Below the pieces are notes generated by a model. The model was given only the letters and a program-made list of their open reading frames with translations, did not search any database and was not told the DNA's origin. A stretch of 15,017 bases of DNA from Cellvibrionaceae bacterium (GTDB lineage Bacteria > Pseudomonadota > Gammaproteobacteria > Pseudomonadales > Cellvibrionaceae). The DNA is taken from NCBI GenBank assembly GCA_021151615.1, contig JAGKXA010000093.1, forward strand, positions 1 through 15,017, in the 5' to 3' direction. Below, piece after piece: positions 1-6,851 of the stretch. Position 1 is the stretch's first letter; each line of letters begins with the position of its first letter. The translations under genes were made by a program, and so were the position numbers.

Positions 1-617
1 ATTTACTGCTGCGTTTTTATGATGTGGACTCAGGTTCAATATTAATCGACCAGCAAAATATCGCCGAGGTAAAACAGGAAAGCTTGCGTGCGCAAATCGG
101 GATGGTAACCCAGGATACGTCCCTATTGCATCGCTCCATTCGCGACAATCTGCTCTACGGCAAACCCAATGCCACCGAAGAAGAAATGGTTTGTGCCGCC
201 AAACAAGCAGAAGCACATGAATTTATTATGAACCTGGTGGATAACGAGGGCCGCAAGGGTTACGACGCCCATGTAGGCGAGCGCGGGGTAAAACTCTCGG
301 GCGGACAACGCCAGCGGATTGCGATTGCGCGTGTATTAATTAAAAACGCACCGATTCTGATTATGGATGAAGCCACCTCTGCATTGGATTCAGAAGTAGA
401 AGCGGCCATTCAAACCAATTTAAATTCGTTGATGCAAGGCAAAACGGTAATTGCCATTGCCCACCGCTTATCCACCATTGCAGCGCTGGATCGCTTGATC
501 GTTTTGGATAAGGGCCAAATTATCGAACAAGGCACTCACAGTGAATTGCTGGCGCTTAACGGTGTGTATGCACATTTATGGGCGCATCAATCCGGTGGGT
601 TCCTGGGGGAGTTTTAA
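1..617 (+). CDS. ABC exporter ATP-binding/permease protein, C-terminal part (5' end outside window)
   Basis: Partial gene; the reading frame is open from base 3 at the left edge, so the GTG at 24 is internal and not a start. The visible ~204 residues are most of an ABC nucleotide-binding domain of the exporter type (transmembrane domain fused in front, as in MsbA/Atm1-like half-transporters). Visible motifs in order are the Q-loop region (GMVTQDTSLLHRSIRDNLLYG), the signature LSGGQRQR, Walker B ILIMDEATSALDS and the H-loop AIAHRLSTI. Walker A and the membrane helices lie off the window. Family knowledge: such proteins work as dimers in the inner membrane and couple ATP hydrolysis to export of lipids, drugs or peptides; the substrate cannot be read from the ATPase half. 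The end QSGGFLGEF resembles a common gammaproteobacterial multidrug/lipid exporter subgroup. It converges on the XRE gene, with a hairpin between them. Confidence 0.93.
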   Translation, partial: LLLRFYDVDSGSILIDQQNIAEVKQESLRAQIGMVTQDTSLLHRSIRDNLLYGKPNATEEEMVCAAKQAEAHEFIMNLVDNEGRKGYDAHVGERGVKLSGGQRQRIAIARVLIKNAPILIMDEATSALDSEVEAAIQTNLNSLMQGKTVIAIAHRLSTIAALDRLIVLDKGQIIEQGTHSELLALNGVYAHLWAHQSGGFLGEF

Positions 618-662
618 ATCTTCCCCTCTATTTGTAATTAAATTCCTCCCAAACTCCATTTG

Positions 663-694
663 CAAAAAAAGCCCCTCTTTGTCAAAGAGGGGCT
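663..694 (-). terminator. Rho-independent terminator of the XRE regulator gene
   Basis: Perfect 11-bp stem (670-680 with 684-694, AGCCCCTCTTT / AAAGAGGGGCT) and a 3-base loop. Read on the minus strand the stem is followed by a run of seven T (664-670 on the + strand are A). It lies about 30 bases after the stop of the minus-strand XRE gene. On the + strand no T-run follows the stem, so it is at best a weak terminator for the ABC gene. Confidence 0.85.
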
Positions 695-725
695 GGAGGA
701 GATTTAAAATGTTAATAGATAAACT

Positions 726-1193
726 TTAGGCCGGACTATCATCCGGTTTGTCATACCAAACTCCGTATTTATCGCCCTGCCAAGCCAACAAATGAAAAAA
801 ATAAGCCGTTAGCAGTAATACCAGGCCCCCGGGTAATGCCTTTGGATCTACCCAGGCAAACGCACAGAGCGCAAAGCCAAACAGGTGACAAAAAACCATG
901 CCGCGAATAGTCGATTTTCGCGTAGGTTTAAAGGTGAAATAATTCATAAAAAACCACCATTTCAACCACAATGGCAGGTTTTTCCAAACATCAGAGTTTT
1001 TATCCATCGTCACGCGCTCCTGGGTTAGGGTTTGAATATCCACTTCAAGTACAGCGGCGATGCATTTCAATGATTCCACACTGGCCTTATGGCCACTTTC
1101 AATCCGTTGAATAGTTCTTACGTTTAAGCCTGACATTTGCGCCAACTGCTCCTGCGAGAGATGACGACTAATGCGTAATTCCTTAAGAATCAT
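726..1193 (-). CDS. XRE-family helix-turn-helix regulator with C-terminal two-helix membrane domain
   Basis: 155 residues from the chosen start. Residues 1-60 are a Cro/CI (XRE) DNA-binding domain: LSQEQLAQMSGLNVRTIQRIE is the helix-turn-helix, and RTIQRIESG is typical of this subgroup. Residues ~95-140 hold two hydrophobic helices separated by a short Asp/Pro/Gly turn, like the '2TM' domain often fused to such HTH domains. The protein is therefore probably a membrane-tethered transcription factor; its target and signal are unknown. Start: an ATG 33 bases further upstream is in frame, but it lacks a ribosome site and adds residues outside the HTH fold. The ATG at 1193 is preceded by GGAG at good spacing and gives a normal XRE N-terminus. 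The leader contains a TGTCGGG direct repeat and an inverted repeat that may be autoregulatory sites. Minus-strand terminator follows. Confidence 0.85.
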   Translation of the reverse strand: MILKELRISRHLSQEQLAQMSGLNVRTIQRIESGHKASVESLKCIAAVLEVDIQTLTQERVTMDKNSDVWKNLPLWLKWWFFMNYFTFKPTRKSTIRGMVFCHLFGFALCAFAWVDPKALPGGLVLLLTAYFFHLLAWQGDKYGVWYDKPDDSPA

Positions 1194-1218
1194 AAAAAAT
1201 GCTCCAGCCTCTGTAGCC

Positions 1219-1239
1219 CTAATCATGAGCAGAGATTAG
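1219..1239. repeat. Inverted repeat in the XRE gene leader
   Basis: CTAATC (1219-1224) and GATTAG (1234-1239) form a 6-bp inverted repeat with a 9-base spacer, about 26 bases upstream of the chosen XRE start. It spans the rejected upstream ATG. It could be an operator for a dimeric HTH protein or a small RNA hairpin; nothing else supports either role. Confidence 0.35.
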
Positions 1240-1260
1240 CAGTGCCGGTGACGAAACCAT

Positions 1261-1278
1261 CCCGACATTTGCCCGACA
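1261..1278. promoter_or_regulatory. Direct repeat CCCGACA, candidate operator upstream of the XRE gene
   Basis: CCCGACA occurs at 1261-1267 and again at 1272-1278, separated by TTTG. The 11-base period is about one helical turn. It lies about 70 bases upstream of the XRE start on the template for that gene. Both copies face the same side of the helix, as expected for a protein-binding site, and autoregulation by the XRE protein is a plausible inference. No clear -35/-10 pair was identified beside it. Confidence 0.35.
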
Positions 1279-1318
1279 ACACGCAGTTTGGTGAGGTTTT
1301 GATTGAAAAATAAACTGA

Positions 1319-1567
1319 TTATTGTTTTTTGGCGAAGTAGATATCCCAGATTAACAGGAGCACTCCGATAAAAAATCCAATGTGCCCCAGCATGGCGCCT
1401 ACCGCAAATAGCCAACTGGCAATAACAGGATTTGAGTCTGCATCGCCGAAGTAACTGATCAACATGATTGGCAAGGCACTGAGAATGACCAGCATCAAAC
1501 TTAACGCAATAATTTTTATCCCGCGCAGTGAATTACTGCGAAGCACCGCGCGGATCGGATTCCACAT
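1319..1567 (-). CDS. Small two-helix inner-membrane protein, unknown function
   Basis: 82 residues. Two hydrophobic segments (about 18-40 and 49-75) are joined by a short acidic loop (GDADSNP), with a basic N-terminus (R6, R10, R15) and a Lys-rich C-terminal end (AKKQ), so both ends are likely cytoplasmic by the positive-inside rule. I do not recognise a family. The ATG lies 4 bases after the yaiL stop, so the two are very probably co-transcribed and translationally coupled. No separate promoter is seen. The gene ends about 93 bases before the region carrying the XRE leader, with no hairpin terminator evident between them, so read-through into the XRE gene is possible. Confidence 0.75.
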   Translation of the reverse strand: MWNPIRAVLRSNSLRGIKIIALSLMLVILSALPIMLISYFGDADSNPVIASWLFAVGAMLGHIGFFIGVLLLIWDIYFAKKQ

Positions 1568-1571
1568 GGGG

Positions 1572-2117
1572 TTACCACATCAAATCGTCTGGGATTACAT
1601 AATCCTTATAAGGATCATCTTCTTCCACCTGCTGGGTAGTTTTGGTGTTGGCTACCACCACAGCGCCTTCATCGCGCTGGGCAATTTTATCAGCAACAAT
1701 GCGCGGCACCAGTTCGTAGCCATCACCCAATTTTACGACGGCCAATACCCCGCGAATAATTTGCTCTTGCACCGTTTTTGACACGCGGATTTTTTTAATT
1801 AATTTGCCGTGGGTGAAGTTGTACTCCACATCATTCTCACCGGCGCCTTTTTTCTGGCGATGGTTTTCAATCAGCTGCTTGATTTGCGCGGCAATGGCTT
1901 TTTGCTGTAATTCCAAATCCCGCTGGCGATTCAATTCACGGTCGCGCTCCGCTTTCTCCAGGCGCGCTTGCTCGGCAGATTGCTTTATTTCATCCACTTT
2001 TTCTTCATTGGAGCGGCGCGCAACGTTGGTTTCTTTACGCTTTTCCTTGTTGGCTTGCTTGGCCTTTTTTGCGTCAATCAATCCGGCTTTGAGGAGTTGG
2101 TCTTGAAGTGATGCCAT
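1572..2117 (-). CDS. yaiL: DUF2058 family protein YaiL
   Basis: 181 residues, matching the ~180 of the E. coli protein. The N-terminus LQDQLLKAGL is followed by a strongly charged Lys/Glu/Arg/Gln-rich helical stretch (about 14-90, probably coiled coil). A compact C-terminal domain comes next (YNFTHGKLIKKI, then VADKIAQRD), ending in the family hallmark DDPY-D-IPDDLMW. YaiL-like proteins are described as nucleoprotein/polynucleotide-associated, but their exact role is not settled. The start ATG is preceded by GAGAATTAAC, an acceptable ribosome site. It lies 44 bases after the photolyase gene in the same direction and runs directly into the small membrane protein gene, so the three may form one transcript. 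Confidence 0.93.
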   Translation of the reverse strand: MASLQDQLLKAGLIDAKKAKQANKEKRKETNVARRSNEEKVDEIKQSAEQARLEKAERDRELNRQRDLELQQKAIAAQIKQLIENHRQKKGAGENDVEYNFTHGKLIKKIRVSKTVQEQIIRGVLAVVKLGDGYELVPRIVADKIAQRDEGAVVVANTKTTQQVEEDDPYKDYVIPDDLMW

Positions 2118-2161
2118 GTTAATTCTCGTTTGCGTAATAACTATTTATCGTAGGGGTTATC

Positions 2162-3709
2162 TTAGGGGTAACCGCTCGCGGGGTAGCGCGCCCTTATCTG
2201 CCGTGCGCGCTCGGCGATTGCGGCTCGTTTTGTCTCGCTCTGCGCATCCAGGTGTTTTACCTGCAATGCCAAGCGGGGGTGATTCGCAAAGCGCTGGCGA
2301 TGACGGGCAAGAAACTCCCAATACAAGGTGGTAAATGGGCAGGCCTTTTCAGTCTCCGCATCATCCGGTTTGTAGCAACAATGATCGCAGTAGTTGCTCA
2401 TTTTGGCGATATAGCGACCTGTCGCTATATAGGGCTTGGAGGCCATTATGCCAGCATCGGCGTATTGACTCATCCCCAATACATTCGGCAGCTCTACCCA
2501 CTCTACCGCATCGACGTACATCCCCAAGTACCAGCGATGTACTTGCTCCGGCTGGGTTTGCCACAACAAGGCAAATAAACCCGTGACCATCAGTCGCTGA
2601 ATGTGATGACCGTAACCATGCTCCAACACCTGGCCAAGGCTTTGGGCAAGGCAGGTCATGTCTACCGCCCCCGTCCAGTAAAAATCCGGGAGATTGTGCT
2701 GCGCGTCGAGTGCATTCATCTGCAACCACTCAGGCATAAAGCTCCAATAAAGTCCGCGCACATACTCACGCCAACCGAGGATCTGCCGGATAAATCCTTC
2801 CACCGCGTTTAACGGTGCCTGGCCTTCTTTATACGCTTGCTCGGCCGCCTTGATGACTTCCCATGGCGATAAGAGTTTCAGGTTAAGCGCCGCCGACAAG
2901 CGCGAGTGATACAACCAGGGCTCCTGCATCCACATCGCATCCTGATAGGTTCCAAATAGTGGCAGTTGGTGGTGAATGAAAAAATCCAGTAACTCTAGGG
3001 CCTGTGTGCGAGTCACTGGCCAACCGAAACTGAGCAACTGCCCCGGATGGCCTGAAAATTTTTCTTCGACTAGCGTTTGAACCTCGCGTGTTATCTCATC
3101 GGCAGCAAACATCAACTCCGGCTCGCTGAAACCTGGGCCACTCGGGCCAAAGGCGACGCGATTATCCTGGTCGTAGTTCCAATCACCGCCTTCGGGTTTG
3201 CCAGCGCGCATCAAGATACCGGTGCGTTTGCGTAATTGCCGGTACCAATACTCCATACGCAGCTGCTTTTTACCCTGTTGCCAAGTAGTGAATTCACCTG
3301 GCTGTGCAATAAAGTGATTGTCCGGCAACACGTCCAGAGCAATCCCCTGCGCTGCGCTGAACGCCTTTAATTCTTGCAGTACACGGTACTCACCCGGCAA
3401 CACCACCCGCAGTCGCTCGGGCTGGTAAGTTTTCACACAATCATCCAGGGCATCGGTAAATTGCTGGAACCCCTGCTCCAATTCGTAATAACTCAGGGGT
3501 GATTGCCCCTCTCGCAGCGCTTGCGCGAAATGGCGCATTGCCGCCAGGAAAATCACAATACGCTGTTTGTTAGAGGTTACCTGCCTGCTCTCGTGCGCGA
3601 CTTCAGCCATCCACAGGCGATCCAGCGATGGGTCAAACCCCTCAAAAATAAGGCTATCCCGGTTGAGCTGATCGCCCAGAATCAAACAAAGGTTGCGTAT
3701 TTTTTTCAT
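2162..3709 (-). CDS. Iron-sulfur cryptochrome/photolyase family protein ((6-4) photolyase-like, PhrB type)
   Basis: 515 residues, the usual length of the FeS bacterial cryptochrome/photolyase group (Agrobacterium PhrB). Order: N-terminal Rossmann-like antenna domain (LCLILGDQLNRDS at 7-19), then the helical FAD-binding domain from about residue 230. Four cysteines fit the [4Fe-4S] ligands of PhrB at a constant offset of +3: C353 (in DMTCL), C441 and C444 (in CDHC) and C457 (in ACPF). HGYGHHIQRLM at 364-374 lies in the FAD/active-site region, where paired histidines are conserved. Known family role: light-driven repair of UV (6-4) photoproducts, with a lumazine-type antenna in characterised members; repair activity here is inferred. 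The ATG overlaps the stop of the upstream DUF2256 gene as ATGA, so translation is coupled. yaiL follows in the same direction. Confidence 0.95.
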   Translation of the reverse strand: MKKIRNLCLILGDQLNRDSLIFEGFDPSLDRLWMAEVAHESRQVTSNKQRIVIFLAAMRHFAQALREGQSPLSYYELEQGFQQFTDALDDCVKTYQPERLRVVLPGEYRVLQELKAFSAAQGIALDVLPDNHFIAQPGEFTTWQQGKKQLRMEYWYRQLRKRTGILMRAGKPEGGDWNYDQDNRVAFGPSGPGFSEPELMFAADEITREVQTLVEEKFSGHPGQLLSFGWPVTRTQALELLDFFIHHQLPLFGTYQDAMWMQEPWLYHSRLSAALNLKLLSPWEVIKAAEQAYKEGQAPLNAVEGFIRQILGWREYVRGLYWSFMPEWLQMNALDAQHNLPDFYWTGAVDMTCLAQSLGQVLEHGYGHHIQRLMVTGLFALLWQTQPEQVHRWYLGMYVDAVEWVELPNVLGMSQYADAGIMASKPYIATGRYIAKMSNYCDHCCYKPDDAETEKACPFTTLYWEFLARHRQRFANHPRLALQVKHLDAQSETKRAAIAERARQIRARYPASGYP

Positions 3710-3855
3710 AGAGGCAGCTTCCGTTTACGCGCTTCACTCGCACAGGCCCTGGAACAGTAGCGCACCTGCTCCCAACTCCTCTCCCATTTTTTCCTCCAGG
3801 CGAATGGCCGCTGGCAATAGCAACAGAGTTTTTGGGGTAGATGTGGCTTTTTCAT
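3706..3855 (-). CDS. DUF2256 zinc-finger-like small protein
   Basis: 49 residues, too short for most ORF cut-offs. Reading: MKKPHLPQKL, CCYCQRPFAW, RKKWERSWEQ, VRYCSRACAS, EARKRKLPL. The C-x2-C (C11, C14) and C-x3-C (C34, C38) pairs, together with PFxWRKKWE and VRYCS, are the hallmark of DUF2256, a small presumed zinc-binding family. Its stop overlaps the photolyase start by four bases (ATGA), so the two are translationally coupled; DUF2256 genes are often found next to photolyase-related genes. Function unknown: it could help assemble or regulate the FeS photolyase or bind nucleic acid, but both are guesses. Start chosen at the ATG giving the family N-terminus; the upstream GAAG is a weak ribosome site. 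Confidence 0.9.
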   Translation of the reverse strand: MKKPHLPQKLCCYCQRPFAWRKKWERSWEQVRYCSRACASEARKRKLPL

Positions 3856-3905
3856 GGCGATAGCTTCGGACTGTAAGACCAAGTGAATACGAATAATCGC
3901 GCCGC

Positions 3906-3914
3906 TGGTATCAT
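3906..3914 (+). promoter_or_regulatory. Candidate extended -10 promoter for earP
   Basis: TGGTATCAT fits an extended -10 element (TGn followed by TATCAT), 30 bases before the earP ATG. No good -35 is seen at 17 bases, which is tolerated by extended -10 promoters. The spacer also holds the divergent start of the DUF2256-photolyase unit, so both transcripts begin within about 90 bases. Confidence 0.4.
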
Positions 3915-3944
3915 TCGCCCACTCAATTAATCCGTAGACTGTTT

Positions 3945-5087
3945 ATGTATTCACCTCCGCCGCAATCCTGGGATATTTTTTGCCGTGTTATCGACAACTA
4001 CGGTGATATAGGCGTCTGTTGGCGTTTGGCTCGCCAGTTGGCGAATGAGCATCGCCAACAGGTAAGGCTCTGGGTAGATGATCTGGAAGCGCTCATCAGG
4101 ATCTGGCCGGATGCACAAAACATTGATTACCAGTGGCTCGCCAACGTCGAAGTCCGCCACTGGCCAACCCTGTTTCCAGCCGGCATTGAAATTGCCGAGG
4201 TAGTGATCGAAGCCTTTGCCTGTGATATTCCCGATGCCTACTTGCAGGGGATGACCGCGCAAAAACGCGCTGGCTCAGCACCTGTGTGGATCAATCTGGA
4301 ATACCTGAGCGCGGAACCCTGGATAGAAGGCTGCCATGGAATGGCCTCGGTTCACCCGGCAACAGGCTTGCGTAAAACCTTCTTTTTCCCCGGATTTACC
4401 GCCAAAACCGGCGGGTTATTGCGCGAGCAAGACTTGATAAGCTATCGAGATACTTTTGATAAGCAATTGTTTTTAAATAAAATTCATATTGACCAACAAG
4501 ATAGCTCTTTGCTGGTTTCCCTGTTTGCCTATGAGAACCCTGCCGTTGCTTCTTTATTAGCAGCATGGATCAACTCAACTCGACCTATTCACTGTCTGGT
4601 GCCCCAGGGAAAGATACTCACCAGTATCAATCAGCAACCCGGTATTGAGCTTGCACCAGATAAACCCTTTATTCAGGGGAATCTGCACCTGGAAGTCATC
4701 CCCTTTCTAACCCAGCTCCAATATGACCAATTACTCTGGGCCTGTGACATTAACTTTGTGCGGGGTGAAGACTCATTTGTGCGGGCGCAATGGGCAGAAA
4801 AACCCTTTGTATGGCATATCTACCCGCAGGAAGAAGAAGCGCATTTAGTAAAACTGGATGCGTTTTTGGATAGGTTTTTGACTGGGCAAAACGAGGAGTT
4901 CGCCAGTCAATTACGTGAAACCTGGCATCATTGGAATGAACATAAGGGTATGAACGACCGTTGGTCAGCGATGTTAGCCCTACTCCCCGATTGGCAACAG
5001 GCCTGCAAGGATTGGCACCAGCAGCTAACGCAACAGCCTGATCTGGCCGGTCAGCTTTTAGCTTTGGCAGGTAAACCGCCCCCCTAA
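3945..5087 (+). CDS. earP: EF-P arginine rhamnosyltransferase EarP
   Basis: 380 residues, the normal length. EarP is an inverting GT-B-fold glycosyltransferase (GT104) that moves rhamnose from dTDP-L-rhamnose onto the tip arginine of elongation factor P in the cytoplasm. The modification lets EF-P rescue ribosomes stalled on proline runs. The N-terminal signature SWDIFCRVIDNYGDIGVCWRL is intact. D17 and D21 correspond to the catalytic/structural aspartates (D13, D17) studied in Pseudomonas EarP, and E275 in RGEDSFVRAQWAEKPFVWHIYPQ matches the conserved nucleotide-binding glutamate (E273). Its substrate gene efp is next, 134 bases downstream, as in other EarP organisms. The ATG has no obvious ribosome site (GACTGTTTATG), so translation may be modest. 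The dTDP-rhamnose genes are not in this window. Confidence 0.96.
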   Translation: MYSPPPQSWDIFCRVIDNYGDIGVCWRLARQLANEHRQQVRLWVDDLEALIRIWPDAQNIDYQWLANVEVRHWPTLFPAGIEIAEVVIEAFACDIPDAYLQGMTAQKRAGSAPVWINLEYLSAEPWIEGCHGMASVHPATGLRKTFFFPGFTAKTGGLLREQDLISYRDTFDKQLFLNKIHIDQQDSSLLVSLFAYENPAVASLLAAWINSTRPIHCLVPQGKILTSINQQPGIELAPDKPFIQGNLHLEVIPFLTQLQYDQLLWACDINFVRGEDSFVRAQWAEKPFVWHIYPQEEEAHLVKLDAFLDRFLTGQNEEFASQLRETWHHWNEHKGMNDRWSAMLALLPDWQQACKDWHQQLTQQPDLAGQLLALAGKPPP

Positions 5088-5095
5088 AAAACCAC

Positions 5096-5132
5096 TACAG
5101 AAAAGCCGCAAACAACTGTATAGTAGCGCGCC
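5096..5132 (+). promoter_or_regulatory. Candidate efp promoter with GC-rich discriminator
   Basis: A -10 TATAGT at 5119-5124 with a weak -35 (TACAGA, 5096-5101) at 17 bases, followed directly by GCGCGCC at 5126-5132. It would give a leader of about 90 bases before the efp ATG. The GC-rich discriminator is the type associated with ppGpp/DksA control of translation genes. Called by eye. Confidence 0.5.
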
Positions 5133-5221
5133 GATTTCAAACCCTCGGGAAACCTGGCGGTGCGCGCCGCGTAGGTCAAGGTCTCCCGCATCACCTTAAC
5201 TATTGCAGACTGGGATTTACC

Positions 5222-5782
5222 ATGAAAATTGCACAAGACTGCCGCGCTGGCAACGTTGTTATGATCGACGGCTCACCTTGGGTTATTCAAAAAGCGGAGT
5301 ACAACAAATCTGGCCGTAACGCCGCTGTTGTAAAAATGAAGCTGAAAAACCTGCTCAACGGAATCAACACCGAAACCGTATACCGCGCTGACGACAAGTT
5401 CGAAGACATCCAACTGGATCGCAAAGAAGTAACCTACTCTTACTACGCCGATCCAATGTACGTATTCATGGATCCAGAGTTCAACCAATACGAAGTAACC
5501 GGCGAAGAGCTGGGTGACCTGCTGCCATGGATCGAAGACGGTATGGAAGACGTATGTGATGCAGTTTTCTACGAAGGCAAAGTAATTTCTGTAACCCCAC
5601 CAAACGCGATCACCCGTGAAGTGGCTTACACCGAACCAGCAGTGCGTGGCGACACCTCCGGCAAGGTAATGAAGACCGCTAAACTCAAGAACGGCACTGA
5701 ATTGCAAGTTGCTGCTTTCGTTGAGATCGGCCAAAAGATCATCATCGACGCTCGCACTGGCGAATACAAATCTCGCGCTTAA
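5222..5782 (+). CDS. efp: Elongation factor P
   Basis: 186 residues, a standard EF-P of three beta-barrel domains that enters the ribosome between the P and E sites and promotes peptide-bond formation on consecutive prolines. The N-terminal KOW-like domain carries the tip loop NKSGRNAAVV. R32 occupies the modified position, which is the arginine rhamnosylated by EarP in this subgroup, not the lysine modified by EpmA/EpmB. Domain II/III landmarks include VTYSYYADPMYVFMD, the conserved acidic stretch at 97-114, and the C-terminal signature KLKNGTELQVAAFVEIGQKI and IIDARTGEYKSRA. Codon use is clean and strongly biased, as expected for a highly expressed gene. GGGA lies before the ATG. A strong terminator follows, and earP precedes it on the same strand. 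Confidence 0.98.
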   Translation: MKIAQDCRAGNVVMIDGSPWVIQKAEYNKSGRNAAVVKMKLKNLLNGINTETVYRADDKFEDIQLDRKEVTYSYYADPMYVFMDPEFNQYEVTGEELGDLLPWIEDGMEDVCDAVFYEGKVISVTPPNAITREVAYTEPAVRGDTSGKVMKTAKLKNGTELQVAAFVEIGQKIIIDARTGEYKSRA

Positions 5783-5803
5783 TCGCGGATTCGTAACACA
5801 ATT

Positions 5804-5832
5804 AAAAATGGCGCCTCCGGGCGCCATTTTTG
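5804..5832 (+). terminator. efp terminator
   Basis: Perfect 12-bp stem AAAAATGGCGCC (5804-5815) with GGCGCCATTTTT (5820-5831) and a TCCG tetraloop, ending in a T-run. It lies 22 bases after the efp stop. The A-run on the other side makes it usable in both directions. Confidence 0.93.
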
Positions 5833-5990
5833 TTTCTACTCCTCGCTATTTCATTTCCATTCATTTTTATTTCTATCCGTCTTTATATTTCTTCTCTTCG
5901 CATTTAACCCTTCCATCTCATCAGCAACAATTCACTCCAACCCACCACCAACGCTAATGAACTATTCCCGCACTTGAGTTTCTATGTGTA

Positions 5991-6006
5991 GTGCTGCCAA
6001 CAGCAC
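5991..6006. repeat. Short perfect hairpin/operator-like palindrome in the leader of the exported protein gene
   Basis: GTGCTG (5991-5996), spacer CCAA, CAGCAC (6001-6006). This 6-bp inverted repeat sits 33 bases before the ATG at 6040. It may be a repressor site or an RNA hairpin. The rest of 5833-6039 is pyrimidine-rich with no clear promoter or gene. Confidence 0.4.
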
Positions 6007-6039
6007 CAGGACTTCACACTAACAGCGACAGGAAAAACC

Positions 6040-6816
6040 ATGCGCACCCAATCCACCTCAAAGACTTTCAGCTTAATCAGTTTACTTTTCACTACAATTT
6101 TCAGTCCGTTTACCTATGCCGATGGATTAAGCGATTTACACAAGGCACTCAACACGCTTAAACAAACCTCGCCATTCAACGCACAAGTAAATGCCCGCTT
6201 AACGCGCAGCAATACCGGGGAAAAAAATAAGACTGATATAGAAGGCCACACGCAATTTACGTTAGCGCAAAGTCAATCCGGTTTACAGATCAGCTATCCC
6301 ACAGAACTACTTGGCGCTATCGATAAAGAAACCGCACTTAAAAAACAAAACCCACAAGCATTAACCCCCACAACGGACACGATGAATCGCTTTAAATATG
6401 CCGAGTTCAGCATATTGTTTAACCCGGTGCGCGATATCGAGGATGATTTGCGTAAAGCTACCCTGGTCAAAGAGGAATCCGTGGATTTCCAGGGCCAGGC
6501 TGCTCGTTTATTGCACCTTCAAATTCCATTGGAAAAACTGAGCGAAGAGGAACAAAAAAACCTTAAAAAGTATCAAGCGGATTTAAAAATATGGATCAAC
6601 GACCAAGGGATTCCTATCGCCAGTCGCTCCACCGGCAAAGGCTCGGGCAGATTTGCCCTTGTGATTGGGTTTGAGTTCCACTTCGATGTGGAAAAATCCT
6701 ACATTACCAATGGCGACAGATTATTAGTAAGCGCACTCACCTCCACATCCAGCAGCAGTGGTGCAGGAATGAATGAAAACGAAAGCATCAAGACCACATT
6801 AAACCTGGTCAATTAA
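6040..6816 (+). CDS. Exported protein of unknown function
   Basis: 258 residues. The N-terminus is a clear signal peptide: basic start (R2, K8), hydrophobic core about 10-24, and a cleavage site after A27 (TYA/DG), so the mature protein is periplasmic or secreted. AGGA at a good distance supports the ATG. The mature part alternates polar and hydrophobic residues in beta-rich fashion (FNAQVNARLTRSNTGE, GHTQFTLAQSQSGLQISYP, ADLKIWINDQGIPIASRS). This loosely recalls lipoprotein-carrier (LolA-like) or related beta-sheet periplasmic proteins that bind hydrophobic ligands. That resemblance is by eye only and I do not recognise a family. The C-terminus carries a Ser/Thr-rich patch (TSTSSSSGAG). It stands alone between the efp terminator and a truncated LytTR gene. 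Confidence 0.8.
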   Translation: MRTQSTSKTFSLISLLFTTIFSPFTYADGLSDLHKALNTLKQTSPFNAQVNARLTRSNTGEKNKTDIEGHTQFTLAQSQSGLQISYPTELLGAIDKETALKKQNPQALTPTTDTMNRFKYAEFSILFNPVRDIEDDLRKATLVKEESVDFQGQAARLLHLQIPLEKLSEEEQKNLKKYQADLKIWINDQGIPIASRSTGKGSGRFALVIGFEFHFDVEKSYITNGDRLLVSALTSTSSSSGAGMNENESIKTTLNLVN

Positions 6817-6851
6817 CTGCGAAAAAAAGCGGCGAATTCGCCTCTTATCCC

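Noticed and set aside
24..617. GTG at 24 as the true start of a 197-residue ATPase
   Set aside because: The frame is open to the window edge and the residues before it continue the ABC domain (LLLRFYDV), so the gene starts outside the window.
670..694. The same hairpin as a terminator for the ABC gene on the + strand
   Set aside because: The stem is followed by GGAGG and not by a T-run on that strand; it fits the minus-strand XRE gene much better.
1194..1226. Upstream ATG for the XRE regulator
   Set aside because: It has no ribosome site and adds 11 residues ahead of the HTH fold; the ATG at 1193 has GGAG at good spacing.
5273..5827. 184-residue open frame on the minus strand opposite efp
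   Set aside because: It is a shadow of the strongly codon-biased efp gene, runs through the efp terminator, and its protein lacks any recognisable motif.
6831..6842. GGCGAATTCGCC palindrome next to a run of seven A
   Set aside because: The stem would be only 4 bp around an AATT loop, and the T-run is on the minus strand where no gene needs a terminator; likely chance, possibly a deletion junction.
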